Notes: generated by a model not told the origin, from the letters alone. Shown: positions 35,714 through 45,885, numbered from the stretch's first letter. The stretch is 64,000 bases of DNA from Nitrospira sp. BO4 (GCA_030144965.1 JAMPUU010000007.1:212930-276929); one strand, 5' to 3'. A program made the numbers and translations.

Positions 35714-36352
35714 ATGAAACAACCTGGCTGGAACAAATGGAAAAAAGCAGCCGCAGTAGTTCTGCTCGCCGGAGCCGGTCTTTTCACCTATTCACACTAC
35801 TTTCCTCCTCCTCAGCCCCCGTCTTTCAGCTCATCATGTGAGCTAACCGCAAACCAAATCGGACCTGAATGCACTCAACCCCTGCCGACAGGGGAAAGAA
35901 TACACAACATAGAAACCGCGCTGAGCCACATCGTGACAGATCTTCAGCAACTCAGTGAACATTTCTGTCCCCCTGATGAACTTCAAAAAAACGATCCGAT
36001 TAAGCAGCAATTAGAGGCGCTCAAGCATAACCTCCTCACAACCTCTCGTCATTCAAAAGGCCCCACCCTTTCCGATGACGTCATGATCCGGGGCATCCAA
36101 TCACAGTTGGAAATACTGCGCAGTTATAACGACAAGGTCACGCATCAGATTCTAGAGGGCGGGACAATACGACCCGCATCCAAGGCAGAAATCGAAAACC
36201 TCATCGAGCGTCTCGACACCCGGCTGAAACAGCTCGTGGACGAATTCAATCAGCCGCCTGATTTCTCCCACCACCACGCGACACTCGAAACATTTCATGA
36301 AATTACGGAAGGACTTATAGAAGTGTTCGAACTGCTGAAAAATCTCTGTTAG
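35714..36352 (+). CDS. Membrane-anchored coiled-coil hypothetical protein
   Basis: 212 residues. The N-terminus is a signal anchor (KWKKAAAVVLLAGAGLFTYSHYF), then a Pro-rich linker and a mostly helical domain with many Leu/Gln residues (ETALSHIVTDLQQL...HFCPPDEL). The final helix ends FELLKNLC. Function unknown. It lies between the recombinase and the umuC end. Confidence 0.6.
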   Translation: MKQPGWNKWKKAAAVVLLAGAGLFTYSHYFPPPQPPSFSSSCELTANQIGPECTQPLPTGERIHNIETALSHIVTDLQQLSEHFCPPDELQKNDPIKQQLEALKHNLLTTSRHSKGPTLSDDVMIRGIQSQLEILRSYNDKVTHQILEGGTIRPASKAEIENLIERLDTRLKQLVDEFNQPPDFSHHHATLETFHEITEGLIEVFELLKNLC

Positions 36353-36364
36353 CTCGAAGCCGCG

Positions 36365-37633
36365 TCATGCCTTGGCCACTGGGAGCTGATCCCAATCCGT
36401 CGTATAGGCCGGCGAGCGGCGATGACATTGCGCGGTCCACCCTTTCGAGAACCCACTCGCGGCATACTGAATCGTGCCCGTTCCCCACCGCGCATTGATC
36501 GCATCGAATGCCGTCATCAATCGCTTCGCGCGCGAACGATCCTGAATGTCGAACAGATCTGATTGCGCTTCACTGGCTGGACTCAGCCCGATCAACATCA
36601 CCCCCGCTTTGTTATAGGCATATCCCTGTCGATAGATCGTGCGAAGACCGCGTATCCCCGCACGAATCAACTCAGACGTCGTATCGGTTGCCGTAGGGAG
36701 GCGACAGGTCACGGAATTCGCATACTGTGGCGCATCCTTGAACACATTGGTCGTGATACACACTCGCAAGACAGACACCACTAGCCCTTCACCCCGAAGC
36801 TTTTCTGCCGCCCGCGACACATACGAGGACACTGCTTCTTCCATGTCCCCTAGCGTGGAGACCGATCGCCCAAACGTCCGCGAGCACGTGATCCCTTGCT
36901 TCGGCGCCGGACACTCCTCCAACTCAAGGCACGACCGCCCACGAAGTTCCTGGACTAACCGTGTCCCCACGATCCCCAGAGCTTGCCGGATCCACTGCTC
37001 ATCAGCCTCTCGCAACTGCAACGCCGTCAGAATCCCGTGATCGCGTAAGAGACGCGCGGAACTCGGACCCACGCCCCAGACATCCTCCACGGCGACACGC
37101 CCAAGCAGTACATCCCGGTCAGGGCAGGTGAGCAAATCACAGACCCCAGTCATATCTATCGACCGTTTGGCGATTCGGTTCGCAATCTTGGCCAGCACCT
37201 TCGTTTCAGCAATCCCAACGGACACAGGAATCCCCGTCCATTGCTTCACCGTCTGACGGATGGTCTTTCCGTACTCAATCAAATTGCGATGTTCACACCC
37301 CTCCAAACTCAAAAACGCTTCATCGATGGAGTAGACTTCGATCGCACTACTGAATTGTTCCAATGTCTCCATCACGCGCTGAGACAAATCCCCATACAGT
37401 GGGTAGTTCGAAGAAAATACGTGTACACGATGCCGCTGAAGGAGGGATCGAATTTGGTATTCCGGCACACCCATCTGAATCCCCAGCGCTTTCGCCTCAT
37501 TCGACCGCGCGACCACACAGCCATCATTATTCGAGAGCACCACAATAGGCTGCCCCTCGAGTATTGGGCATAGCGCCCTTTCACAGGAAGCATAGAAATT
37601 ATTGCAATCGACAAGGGCGAAGATAGGCCGCAT
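36365..37633 (-). CDS. umuC: Y-family DNA polymerase UmuC
   Basis: 422 residues, the usual length. The catalytic core starts MRPIFALVDCNNFYASCER, followed by VVLSNNDGCVVARS and the metal-binding YSIDEAFLSL. It ends with the little-finger domain. It makes error-prone bypass polymerase V with UmuD'. It follows umuD by 7 bases. Part of a yedK-umuD-umuC unit. Confidence 0.95.
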   Translation of the reverse strand: MRPIFALVDCNNFYASCERALCPILEGQPIVVLSNNDGCVVARSNEAKALGIQMGVPEYQIRSLLQRHRVHVFSSNYPLYGDLSQRVMETLEQFSSAIEVYSIDEAFLSLEGCEHRNLIEYGKTIRQTVKQWTGIPVSVGIAETKVLAKIANRIAKRSIDMTGVCDLLTCPDRDVLLGRVAVEDVWGVGPSSARLLRDHGILTALQLREADEQWIRQALGIVGTRLVQELRGRSCLELEECPAPKQGITCSRTFGRSVSTLGDMEEAVSSYVSRAAEKLRGEGLVVSVLRVCITTNVFKDAPQYANSVTCRLPTATDTTSELIRAGIRGLRTIYRQGYAYNKAGVMLIGLSPASEAQSDLFDIQDRSRAKRLMTAFDAINARWGTGTIQYAASGFSKGWTAQCHRRSPAYTTDWDQLPVAKA

Positions 37634-37640
37634 CGCACCC

Positions 37641-38072
37641 TCAGAGCGCGTGAATGACGTTGGTGACGACCCCGAAGATCTCGAAGCTCTGTTGCGTCAA
37701 AATCTCAATCGGTTTATATGCCGCATTGGCCGGCAACAGGCGCAGGATTTCACCTTGCCGAAAGAGTCGCTTGACCGTGAGTTCACCATCGAGCGCCGCC
37801 ACAATCACGTTTCCATCGACCGCGTCGAGCGATCGGTCCACCACCAGGAGATCGCCAGAATGGATACCCGCCCCGATCATCGAGTCACCGGTGACGCGAA
37901 CAAAGAAGGTGGCCGCCGGATGCTTGATGAGATGACGATTCAGGTCGAGTTTGCCTTCGATATAATCGTCTGCCGGCGAGGGAAAACCTGCCGGCAGTCG
38001 ACCAAGAAATACGGGCAGCGCATAGCGTGTCGAGAGATCCGGAGCGTAGACCGCATCAACATTCATCGGCAT
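37641..38072 (-). CDS. umuD: UmuD-like LexA-family autoprotease
   Basis: 143 residues, expected for UmuD. The cleavage-region GFPSPADDYIE, catalytic Ser in VTGDSMIGAGI and Lys in ELTVKRL are all present. RecA-stimulated self-cleavage gives UmuD', which forms polymerase V with UmuC. No LexA-type operator was visible directly before this gene; it lies 38 bases after yedK and is probably read from the same promoter. Confidence 0.93.
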   Translation of the reverse strand: MPMNVDAVYAPDLSTRYALPVFLGRLPAGFPSPADDYIEGKLDLNRHLIKHPAATFFVRVTGDSMIGAGIHSGDLLVVDRSLDAVDGNVIVAALDGELTVKRLFRQGEILRLLPANAAYKPIEILTQQSFEIFGVVTNVIHAL

Positions 38073-38110
38073 CGAAGATCCTCACCAGATAGAAGGCGCA
38101 TAGTGTAGTC

Positions 38111-38785
38111 CTAAACCGAGACTGGCTCAAGACACTGGGGGACGTCGTGTCGTGGGTTGTTCACGAGCGTGCTGACGGGGTAGGCCCTGAGTTCGTCACT
38201 GGGATAGGGGCGAAGCAGGGCTTTCAGAGGTTCTGCCTGTTGGACGGTGGGGTCGAGCCACTGGTCGTACGCCGTGGGGGGAAGAATGACCGGCATCCGA
38301 TTGTGAATCGGTCTCATCAACTCGTTCGGCTCGGCCGTGAGGATCGTACAAGATTCGATGACCTCGCCGTCCGGGGGTTGCCAATGTTCCCACAAGCCCG
38401 CAAAGGCAAAGGGGCGGTGATTTTTCAATCCGATCCACATCGGCTGCTTCGCACTCCCCTGGACCTGCCACTCATAGAACCCCGTCACAATCACTAGACA
38501 GCGCCTGGTCTTGAAGGCGGCACGAAACGAGGGTTTCTCCGCCACGGTCTCAGCTTTGGCGTTGATGCACTGATGCCCGATCTTGGGGTCCTTGGCCCAG
38601 GACGGGATCAGGCCCCAGCGCAACATCACCAATTGACGGGTGGTCGTTCCAGGCTCGATCCTGATCGTAGCCACCGGTTGCGAGGGGGCAATGTTGTAGC
38701 GGGGGGCGAGGAGTGGCGGCACAGCAACTTCAAACTGCTCCGCGATCACCGCGGGCGAGGCCGTTTGGGTAAAGCGTCCACACAT
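38111..38785 (-). CDS. yedK: SRAP-domain protein (YedK/HMCES family)
   Basis: 224 residues from ATG 38785, which places the required catalytic cysteine at position 2 (MCGRFT); a TTG at 38794 would bury it and is rejected. The family signatures are present: RYNIAPSQPVATIR, RWGLIPSWAKD, INAKAET and the histidine region (PIHNRMPVIL). SRAP proteins form DNA-protein crosslinks at abasic sites in single-stranded DNA. First gene of an SOS-type operon with umuDC; the IS630-family end lies only 14 bases before its ATG. Confidence 0.93.
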   Translation of the reverse strand: MCGRFTQTASPAVIAEQFEVAVPPLLAPRYNIAPSQPVATIRIEPGTTTRQLVMLRWGLIPSWAKDPKIGHQCINAKAETVAEKPSFRAAFKTRRCLVIVTGFYEWQVQGSAKQPMWIGLKNHRPFAFAGLWEHWQPPDGEVIESCTILTAEPNELMRPIHNRMPVILPPTAYDQWLDPTVQQAEPLKALLRPYPSDELRAYPVSTLVNNPRHDVPQCLEPVSV

Positions 38786-38799
38786 GGGAGGCAACCCTA

Positions 38800-39937
38800 G
38801 TGTAGTGCGTCACAAATAGATTGACATATATATTTAGGATCTATACGCTTTGTGCGTATGAGTCGGATGGCCGAGCCCATTGTTCTGTCCCTCGATGAAC
38901 GCGCGACCATCTCCACCTGGGCGCACGGGAGGCGCGTCCCCTTGCGATTGGTGCAACGCGCACGGATTATCCAGATGGCCGCCGATGGTATCCTGAGTCA
39001 GCGCATCGCCCGAGAATTGAGCATCTCCCGCCCGACGGTGCAGCTGTGGCGACAGCGGTTTCTGGCTCTTCGCTGTGCGGGCTTGGAACAGGACGCCCCG
39101 CGCCCTGGACGTATTCCGAGAATCTCGGAGCGGGCGGTCCGCGCGGTGGTCGAGGCGACCCTCCACACGACGCCTCCAGCTGCGACACATTGGAGTACCC
39201 GAAGCATGGCCGAGGCTCAAGGGCTGAGCGAGGCCACCATCCGCCGCATCTGGAAACGGCACAACCTCAAGCCGCATCTGGTCAAGACCTTCAAGATCAG
39301 CCGCGATCAGCATTTTGTCGAGAAGCTCCACGATATCGTCGGCCTGTACCTCAACCCCCCGGACAAAGCCTTGGTCTTGTGTGTCGACGAGAAAAGCCAA
39401 ATCCCGGCCCTCGACCGCACCCAGCCAGGCCTTCCATTGAAGAAGGGCCGCTGCGGGACCATGACGCACGACTACAAGCGCCACGGCACCACCACGCTGT
39501 TCGCGGCCCTGAGCATGCTCGATGGCACGGTCATCGGCGACTGCATGCCGCGCCATCGGCACCAGGAGTTCATTCGGTTCCTCAAGAAGATCGATGTCGA
39601 CACGCCGGCTGGGCTCGATGTGCATTTGATCGTGGACAACTATGGGACTCACAAACACCCCCGCGTGAAACGCTGGCTGCAACGACATCCGCGGTTCCAT
39701 CTGCACTTCATTCCGACGTCGAGTTCGTGGTTGAACATGGTCGAGCGATGGTTCCGAGAGCTCACCGACAAGCGCATCCGTCGCGGCAGTTTCACGAGTG
39801 TCCTGGAACTGACCGCAGCAATCAGAGACTACCTGGACCATCACAACCAGAACCCGCGCGTGTTCGTCTGGACGGCGTCTGTGGCGCGCATCCTGACCAA
39901 AGTCGCCAAATGTAAAGAAGCGTTGGACGCACTACAC
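38800..39937 (+). mobile_element. IS630-family insertion sequence
   Basis: 1138 bases with 12-base perfect terminal inverted repeats: GTGTAGTGCGTC (38800-38811) and GACGCACTACAC (39926-39937). Both ends are flanked by TA (38798-38799, 39938-39939), the duplicated target expected for this family. It contains one transposase gene. A TTGACA at 38821-38826 with a TATACG at 38842 may be its promoter. Confidence 0.9.
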
Positions 39938-39940
39938 TAG
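38858..39940 (+). CDS. IS630-family DDE transposase
   Basis: 360 residues. Helix-turn-helix regions at the N-terminus (LSQRIARELSISRPTVQLW and LSEATIRRIWKRHN) are followed by the DDE catalytic core: CVDEKSQ, LIVDNYGTHKH and LNMVERWFREL. The gene uses a GTG at 38852, ATG 38858 or ATG 38867; 38858 is preferred. The stop TAG (39938-39940) is formed by the flanking TA and the next base. Confidence 0.92.
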   Translation: MSRMAEPIVLSLDERATISTWAHGRRVPLRLVQRARIIQMAADGILSQRIARELSISRPTVQLWRQRFLALRCAGLEQDAPRPGRIPRISERAVRAVVEATLHTTPPAATHWSTRSMAEAQGLSEATIRRIWKRHNLKPHLVKTFKISRDQHFVEKLHDIVGLYLNPPDKALVLCVDEKSQIPALDRTQPGLPLKKGRCGTMTHDYKRHGTTTLFAALSMLDGTVIGDCMPRHRHQEFIRFLKKIDVDTPAGLDVHLIVDNYGTHKHPRVKRWLQRHPRFHLHFIPTSSSWLNMVERWFRELTDKRIRRGSFTSVLELTAAIRDYLDHHNQNPRVFVWTASVARILTKVAKCKEALDALH

Positions 39941-40150
39941 CATAGGAACCTTTAAGCAAGCGATAAATCAGGAAGCCCCGCAAATCAATGGCGTGTCTGA
40001 GCTCACCACCATGCGGATTGACTCAATCGCTTCGTAAATGGATGAAATCATACTCATTTTACTGCCAAGTTTGGGTGATTTCTCAGAGGGAAAGAGGTAT
40101 CCTGCGGCGGCGAGTTTTGGCTTGAACATAGATTTCCGACACCGTTTATA

Positions 40151-40402
40151 GTGTCAAGCACGGAGGGTGATCGTGTCGGGAATCATCGTAGTGCAGAACC
40201 GAGTGAATCTGATCGAATTCTAACCCAGGATCTCATTGCAACCTGTCGGCCACTTGAGCTGAAGGTGCTGGATTACGTCATTGTCGGCGACGAGACAACA
40301 TTCAGCTTCGCCGATAGCGGGCTGCTAGATGAAGTGGAACTGCTATGCCTGGCACCCGGTGATCCGCGACGGCCTTCAAAACTTCAGAGAGTAGATAAGT
40401 GA
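40151..40402 (+). pseudogene. radC 3' remnant
   Basis: The translated frame (NHRSAEPSESDRILTQDL, then KVLDYVIVGDETTFSFADSGLL) matches only the C-terminal half of RadC/JAB proteins. The HxH zinc pair is degenerate: the first His is Gly, and nothing of the N-terminal domain remains. The downstream R-M gene mod starts 2 bases later. A truncated relic at the left edge of the restriction island. Confidence 0.7.
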
Positions 40403-40403
40403 T

Positions 40404-42533
40404 ATGAACGACGAACAACGACAGGAAATCATCCGCCGTCTGCGGCAGAACGAGGAACTTTCGCCGGAGTGGGCCCGTATCCTTTTTCCACCGGAGAAGC
40501 GCGAGTATGAGCTCGTCTATCACGGCAAGGAACGCGAGGAAGACATCATCGCAGCCACACTGGCGGTGCCGCTACAGAAAGTGCGGACGTTCGGAAAGAA
40601 CGGTGACGGTTGGCACAACATGCTGATCTTCGGTGATAACCTGCAGGTCATGAAAAGCCTACTTGAGATGAAAAGGAGTGGTCAACTCTGCAGTGCGGAC
40701 GGTACTGCCGGTGTCCGCCTCGTTTACATCGACCCTCCTTTTGCTAGCAAGCAAGAGTTTCGCGGAAACCAAGACGAAAAGGCTTACCAAGATAAGGTCG
40801 CCGGTGCCGAGTTTGTGGAGTTTGTCCGACGCCGGTTTGTACTTCTTCGTGAACTCCTGGCAGAAGACGGAAGCATCTTCCTGCACATGGATCAACGGAA
40901 AGTTCACTACTTGAAGGTCCTATTAGATGAAGTATTTGGCGAACACAACTTCCGAAACGAGATTGTCATGCCGGGTCGGGCCTCAAAGAACTTGCAACAG
41001 CAGTTCGAAACCATCTCTCGGCTGAATGTTCGACACGACACCCTGCTTTGGTATTCGAAGCGTCCCGGCACCCGTTTCAAGCCCCTGTGGATCGAAAAAC
41101 ACAACCAAGGCAACCCGGATGGCCATTGGCACCACTTCTGGAGCACCGCAGACAGAAAGACCATGCGTTACAAACTATTGGGCGTGACGCCAGAGACTGG
41201 ACAATGGACATGGAGGGAAGAGCGCGCGCTCGCCGCATTGGCAAACTACAAGCGCTATCTCAAGGAAGGAGGTGGTCGCACGCTTGCGGAGTACTGGCGC
41301 GACACCGGCAGTGTATTCGACTTCGTGCGAGCAAGCCCGGACGATGGGAAACCGCAATATTGGCGGGCACCAGCAGCGCATCGGTTAGCTGACACTGCGT
41401 GGTCTGGAGTGCCGGTATATGCAAGCGAAAATGGCTATCCTACGGAAAAGAACGAGGCCTTGCTCGCAGAAGTTCTTAAACTCGCGTCCAAACCTGGCGA
41501 CTTAGTGCTGGATTCCTTTGCTGGCTCAGGAACTACCGTCGCAGTTGCCGAAAAACTGGGGCGCCGATGGGTTGCGATCGATTGTGGAAAGCTCTCGATT
41601 TACACGGTGCAAAGGCGGATGCTGAATTTGCGAAAAGGCATCGGCAACAATGGCACACCGCTCGGACACTCGCCATTTAGTCTATACAATGCGGGTCTAT
41701 ACGACTTCAGTAAGCTTAAGGAGCTGCAATGGGATGCATGGCGCTTTTTCGCGCTGCAACTCTTTCAGTGCCGAGATGAGCCGCACAAGATTGGCGGCAT
41801 CTACCTCGACGGTTACCTCAAGGGCTCAAGCGTCCTGGTGTTCAACCACCAGAAGCAGCCGGGCGTTCGCATTGACGAAGAGACCATTCAAAGTATGCAC
41901 CAGGCGCTGGGTTCCAAGGTGGGTAGCCGGATGTTCATCATTGCGCCCGCGCTCGTATTCGACTTCCAGCAGGACTACGTAACGCTCGATAGCGTGCGCT
42001 ACTACGCGTTGCGCATTCCCTACTCGATCATCCACGAGTTGCACCAGCGAGAATTCGCAGCGCTCAAGCAGCCAGCCGACGAGCTCGCAGTGAACGACAC
42101 CGTGGATGCGGTGGGTTTCGATTTCGTCCGCCGGCCAGAGCTGGAATACGAAGCCGGTGCGAACAAGCGAAAAAGCGAGCTGATCGAAGAAGGCTTCATC
42201 AAGATCAAGACCTTCAAGAGCGAAGCGGTTGTGCGCGAACCAATGCGGAAGAAGGGAAACCGCGAAACATTGTCCATGGTGATGCTGGACTACGACTTCG
42301 ATAGTGAGACCGATGTGTTTGCTTTCGACGCGGTCTTCTATGCGGAAGCCATTGAGAAAGACAACTGGGAAGTGCGCTTTCCCGTTGAAGCCATCGGCAA
42401 TCAAGTCATGGCGGTATTTGTGGATATTTATGGCAACGAGGCACGCGAGGTGATTCCCGGCAGTAGGTTCGGCATCGGTAAGGCGAAGGCAGCAGCGAAG
42501 CCCGTTAAGAGTGTGAAGAAGACGAGGAACTGA
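40404..42533 (+). CDS. mod: Type III restriction-modification methyltransferase Mod
   Basis: 709 residues. Order of motifs is beta-class, as in Mod proteins: motif IV first ([13 protein letters not shown]), then motif I later ([16 protein letters not shown]). A large segment between them (about residues 150-320) is the target-recognition domain. It modifies one strand of an asymmetric site and pairs with Res to cleave unmodified DNA. The gene is 4 bases before res. Confidence 0.95.
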   Translation: MNDEQRQEIIRRLRQNEELSPEWARILFPPEKREYELVYHGKEREEDIIAATLAVPLQKVRTFGKNGDGWHNMLIFGDNLQVMKSLLEMKRSGQLCSADGTAGVRLVYIDPPFASKQEFRGNQDEKAYQDKVAGAEFVEFVRRRFVLLRELLAEDGSIFLHMDQRKVHYLKVLLDEVFGEHNFRNEIVMPGRASKNLQQQFETISRLNVRHDTLLWYSKRPGTRFKPLWIEKHNQGNPDGHWHHFWSTADRKTMRYKLLGVTPETGQWTWREERALAALANYKRYLKEGGGRTLAEYWRDTGSVFDFVRASPDDGKPQYWRAPAAHRLADTAWSGVPVYASENGYPTEKNEALLAEVLKLASKPGDLVLDSFAGSGTTVAVAEKLGRRWVAIDCGKLSIYTVQRRMLNLRKGIGNNGTPLGHSPFSLYNAGLYDFSKLKELQWDAWRFFALQLFQCRDEPHKIGGIYLDGYLKGSSVLVFNHQKQPGVRIDEETIQSMHQALGSKVGSRMFIIAPALVFDFQQDYVTLDSVRYYALRIPYSIIHELHQREFAALKQPADELAVNDTVDAVGFDFVRRPELEYEAGANKRKSELIEEGFIKIKTFKSEAVVREPMRKKGNRETLSMVMLDYDFDSETDVFAFDAVFYAEAIEKDNWEVRFPVEAIGNQVMAVFVDIYGNEAREVIPGSRFGIGKAKAAAKPVKSVKKTRN

Positions 42534-42537
42534 GACC

Positions 42538-45111
42538 ATGACCACCAAGGGTGATCGCCGCACATTCCGCAACGAAGACCTCGTTCTCAAGGTTTCCGAA
42601 AATATTGCCCCGAACAACTGGGACGAGTCGAAGTATGAGGCGTATGTCGATGAACTATGTGGCTTTCGGGAATACCAGAAAGACGCGATTCGGACAACTC
42701 TCCGATACTTGCTTGGAGGCAAGTACGTCGACCTTCGCGCCCTTGCGAAGGAGAACTTCGACCAGAACACAGAACTGCAAGAGCGTTACGGCTCGTGGTC
42801 GGCGATGGAGCGCCAGCTTCAGCTGCCCGATCAACTCAGCTGCTCATTGGATCAGGCCACCGGGAGCGGTAAAAGCTACGTCCTCTATGGAATTGCGGCC
42901 ATTCTGCTGGCCGAAGGCGCTGTCGACCGGGTCCTCGTTCTCTGTCCGTCGAACACGATCGAGGATGGGCTTCTGACGAAGTTTAAGGAACTTGCCCGCA
43001 GCAGCGATCTACGGGATATGCTCCCACCCAGTGCCAGAGTTGACACGCCTCGAATCATTAACGCATCTGAAAGCATCATCGACGGTTCGATCTGCGTTGA
43101 GAATTACCACGCCATCCTGGTGAACGTGAGATCTTCCATCCGGGAGAGCCTCACAGGCAAGGGCACACGAGTCGCTGTGCTCAATGACGAGGCCCACCAT
43201 GTAGCCAATGAGTCAGGACAGACCTCCAAGAAATGGAAAGAGTTTCTCCACGATCCTGACTACGGGTTTCGATTCGTCGTCGGCGTGTCAGGCACTTGCT
43301 ATGTGGGAGATGACTATTTCGCCGATGTCGTGCATCGATACTCGCTTCGCCAAGCTATCGAGGAAAATTTCGTCAAGAAAGTAGAGTACGTGGATGAGCT
43401 CCCGGCCGCTGCAGAGAACCCCGAAGCGAAATGGCAGCTCATCTACAACCGGCACAAAGACTGGAAGAAGAAGCTTAAGTCTCGCGGAATTCGCCCGCTG
43501 ACCATCGTCGTGACAAAGGCTATTGCTGACGCGGAGAGAGTTGCCGGAGAACTGCAGGACTTCCTGCAGGAATGGGAACGGATCGACGCGGGCAAGGCTG
43601 AGGCGAAGGTTCTCTGTGTCACCTCAGCGGCCAAGCACGAACCGAATGTGGCCAAGCTGCACACAGTTGATAGCCCATCGAGCAAGGTGGAATGGATCGT
43701 TTCGGTATCGATGTTAAGCGAGGGTTGGGACGTCAAAAACGTGTTTCAGATCGTGCCCCACGAGGAACGGGCGTTTAATAGCAAGCTTCTGATTGCGCAG
43801 GTGCTCGGGCGCGGTCTGCGCCGCCCGGACGGATGGAAGGGGGAAGAGCCAGTTGTAACGGTCTTTAACCATGATTCTTGGTCTGGCCGGATCAAGTATC
43901 TAGTAAACGAAGTGCTTGAAATCGAACGCCGCCTGACCTCAAGGGTCGATCCTAAATCCCATTTTAACTTCGATCTGTACCATCTCGACTACACGCGCTC
44001 CGAGGATGCGACAGAGTATGCAAAAAAAGGCGAGTACAAACTCTTTGAAGTAGGTTACGTTGATCTCCCTACGCAGGTTGAGACCGAGGATGTGACCGTT
44101 GGGTTAGAGCGAGCTGTCACCGGGGAACATGTCAAGTTCAGGACTACAATCCAGCACAAGACCTGGACCGTGGAAGAAGTCGCGGAGCAGATGTTTCAGA
44201 AGCTCAAGTCAATTGATGAAGAATCGAAAGACTCCGACGACCCAAAGGATCGCACGAACTACGCGAAGCGCTTTCCGCTCGATAAATGCGAGGAGATCGT
44301 GAGAGCGTCGCTGAAACGCGCCAAGATGAAGAGTGAGAAGATCACTGATGAAAATCGCCAGAAGTTTTGGCAAGCGCTGGGCACTCTCCAACGAAAGGCA
44401 GCGAAGCGCGTTGTCTACAAACTTTCGGCCAACGCATTAGTCCTGATGAACACGAGCGATCGGCAAGATGAAAGCTGCAGTGCCGCAGAATTGCGCCGCG
44501 GGTCAAAGACTGTCTTCTATGCCCCTGACTGCGAAGCTACTCTAGTCGATGACCAAAAGGAGTTCTTCCGCGAGGTGGACGACGAGGACGGGGACTTCGT
44601 CAAAGGCCGTGGCGTTGTTCCAAAATCATCCGACTTCAAGACACCCGCTAACCTCGTCATTGCAGACGCCACTCCTGAACGGAAGTTCGTTCGTGAACTG
44701 ACCAGCCGGGAGAATGCCCTAAAGGTCGACGCGTGGCTGAAGAATACGCCTATGGGCTTCTATTCAATCGAGTACGCATGGAAGAAGGGCAACAAGCCCA
44801 AGCGCGGTGAGTTCAGCCCGGACTTCTTTATTAAGCAAGGAGCGCGCGTGTTCGTTATTGAAGTCAAGGGCGATGAGGAAATCAGAGATCCTGCGACTGA
44901 CAACGTCAAGAAACACGAGTACGCCACTGAGCACTTCAACCGGCTGAACTACTGGCTCGAAAAGGAGAAGATTCCAACACACTATCAGTTCAATATGATT
45001 TCACCCAAAAGCTACAATGTTTTCTTTCAGAAGCTTCGTGACGGAGGACTGGAAGTTTTCCGGTCTGAGGTTGATGTGGCGGTGGCACAAGTCGGCAAAG
45101 GAGATGGATAA
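42538..45111 (+). CDS. res: Type III restriction endonuclease Res
   Basis: 857 residues. SF2 helicase motifs: Walker A QATGSGKSYVL, Walker B LNDEAHH, motif VI-like VLGRGLRRPDGW. The C-terminal PD-(D/E)XK nuclease has SPDFFIKQGARVFVIEVKGD. Together with Mod it forms a type III restriction enzyme that cuts between two head-to-head sites after ATP-dependent sliding. Confidence 0.95.
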   Translation: MTTKGDRRTFRNEDLVLKVSENIAPNNWDESKYEAYVDELCGFREYQKDAIRTTLRYLLGGKYVDLRALAKENFDQNTELQERYGSWSAMERQLQLPDQLSCSLDQATGSGKSYVLYGIAAILLAEGAVDRVLVLCPSNTIEDGLLTKFKELARSSDLRDMLPPSARVDTPRIINASESIIDGSICVENYHAILVNVRSSIRESLTGKGTRVAVLNDEAHHVANESGQTSKKWKEFLHDPDYGFRFVVGVSGTCYVGDDYFADVVHRYSLRQAIEENFVKKVEYVDELPAAAENPEAKWQLIYNRHKDWKKKLKSRGIRPLTIVVTKAIADAERVAGELQDFLQEWERIDAGKAEAKVLCVTSAAKHEPNVAKLHTVDSPSSKVEWIVSVSMLSEGWDVKNVFQIVPHEERAFNSKLLIAQVLGRGLRRPDGWKGEEPVVTVFNHDSWSGRIKYLVNEVLEIERRLTSRVDPKSHFNFDLYHLDYTRSEDATEYAKKGEYKLFEVGYVDLPTQVETEDVTVGLERAVTGEHVKFRTTIQHKTWTVEEVAEQMFQKLKSIDEESKDSDDPKDRTNYAKRFPLDKCEEIVRASLKRAKMKSEKITDENRQKFWQALGTLQRKAAKRVVYKLSANALVLMNTSDRQDESCSAAELRRGSKTVFYAPDCEATLVDDQKEFFREVDDEDGDFVKGRGVVPKSSDFKTPANLVIADATPERKFVRELTSRENALKVDAWLKNTPMGFYSIEYAWKKGNKPKRGEFSPDFFIKQGARVFVIEVKGDEEIRDPATDNVKKHEYATEHFNRLNYWLEKEKIPTHYQFNMISPKSYNVFFQKLRDGGLEVFRSEVDVAVAQVGKGDG

Positions 45112-45116
45112 TAAAA

Positions 45117-45242
45117 TGGGTCGGTATTCTATTCTCGCCGGAGGTCCAGCATTACTTGTCTGAAGGTTATACTCCAGCCATACGGCTCTTATCAGAATAC
45201 GATGATCAACGGGGAGAGAAGATCACCATCCCCATTCTGTAA
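45117..45242 (+). pseudogene. C-terminal remnant of a small plasmid gene
   Basis: The frame ending at TAA 45240 reads SPEVQHYLSEGYTPAIRL, then SEYDDQRGEKITIPIL. The end part resembles the C-terminus of a short plasmid family whose members end with a GYTP..A..EYD segment. There is no start codon. It begins 5 bases after res, so the R-M insertion probably cut this gene. Confidence 0.5.
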
Positions 45243-45363
45243 TGAGTCCATCTGATCAAGGTCAGCAGTTCTGAAACTGTTCTTACCCCTTCATGCCTGC
45301 CGCGCATCACTTAGACGTAAAACGTTGGTATTCATCACCCGCGCGCCTCTGGAGATGTTCATT

Positions 45364-45885
45364 ATGAGATACCCACTCCTGTTCCGGACGGTCCTTTGCC
45401 TACTCGTCCTTACGATCGCCCCGGCTGTCCACGCCGCAGACAACATTCAGGTCTATTTCTCTCCATCTGGCGGCGCCACCGCCGCGATTATTCAGGCAAT
45501 TGAACAGGAATCGCAGCAGATCCGTGTCGTGGCCTACAGTTTCACGTCCGCCCCCATCGCGCAGGCCCTCATTGCCGCCCATCGTCGTGGCGTGTCGGTG
45601 TCCGTGATTTTGGACAAGAGCCAGCTCACTGAGCAATACACTTCTGCCACGTTTCTCGCCCATGCCGACATCCCTGTTAGGATCGATGCCGCTCATGCGA
45701 TCGCCCACTCTAAATACATGATCTTGGGCGCCGACCGGGTCATAACCGGCAGCTTTAATTTCACGAGAGCAGCCGAGGACAGAAACAGTGAAAACCTACT
45801 CATGATCTACGCTCGCGCCCTGGCCACCACCTATCTCCACAACTGGCATGCCCACTTTCAACACGCCACGCCCTATCCCCGCTAA
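45364..45885 (+). CDS. Phospholipase D-like endonuclease, exported
   Basis: 173 residues from ATG 45364 (GGAG 9 bases before; upstream in-frame starts add 3-13 residues). A signal peptide (LLVLTIAPAVHAA) leads into the PLD nuclease domain: FSPSGGATAAI, VAYSFTSAPIAQALI and one HxK motif (AHSKYMILGAD, TGSFNFTRAAEDRNSEN), as in the Nuc/plasmid endonuclease subgroup. Non-specific nuclease acting in the periplasm is the usual role. Confidence 0.88.
   Translation: MRYPLLFRTVLCLLVLTIAPAVHAADNIQVYFSPSGGATAAIIQAIEQESQQIRVVAYSFTSAPIAQALIAAHRRGVSVSVILDKSQLTEQYTSATFLAHADIPVRIDAAHAIAHSKYMILGADRVITGSFNFTRAAEDRNSENLLMIYARALATTYLHNWHAHFQHATPYPR

Noticed and set aside
38834..39844. 336-codon minus-strand frame
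   Set aside because: Antisense shadow of the IS630-family transposase; a long shadow is expected in this GC-rich gene.
39046..39915. 289-codon plus-strand frame in the IS
   Set aside because: Overlaps the transposase in another frame; rich in Pro, Arg and His, with no domain.
40138..40155. GACAC-N8-GTGTC near the radC relic as a recombination site
   Set aside because: Only five-base arms; expected by chance in a window of this size.
41826..42770. 314-codon minus-strand frame
   Set aside because: Antisense to mod and res, both certain by catalytic motifs.
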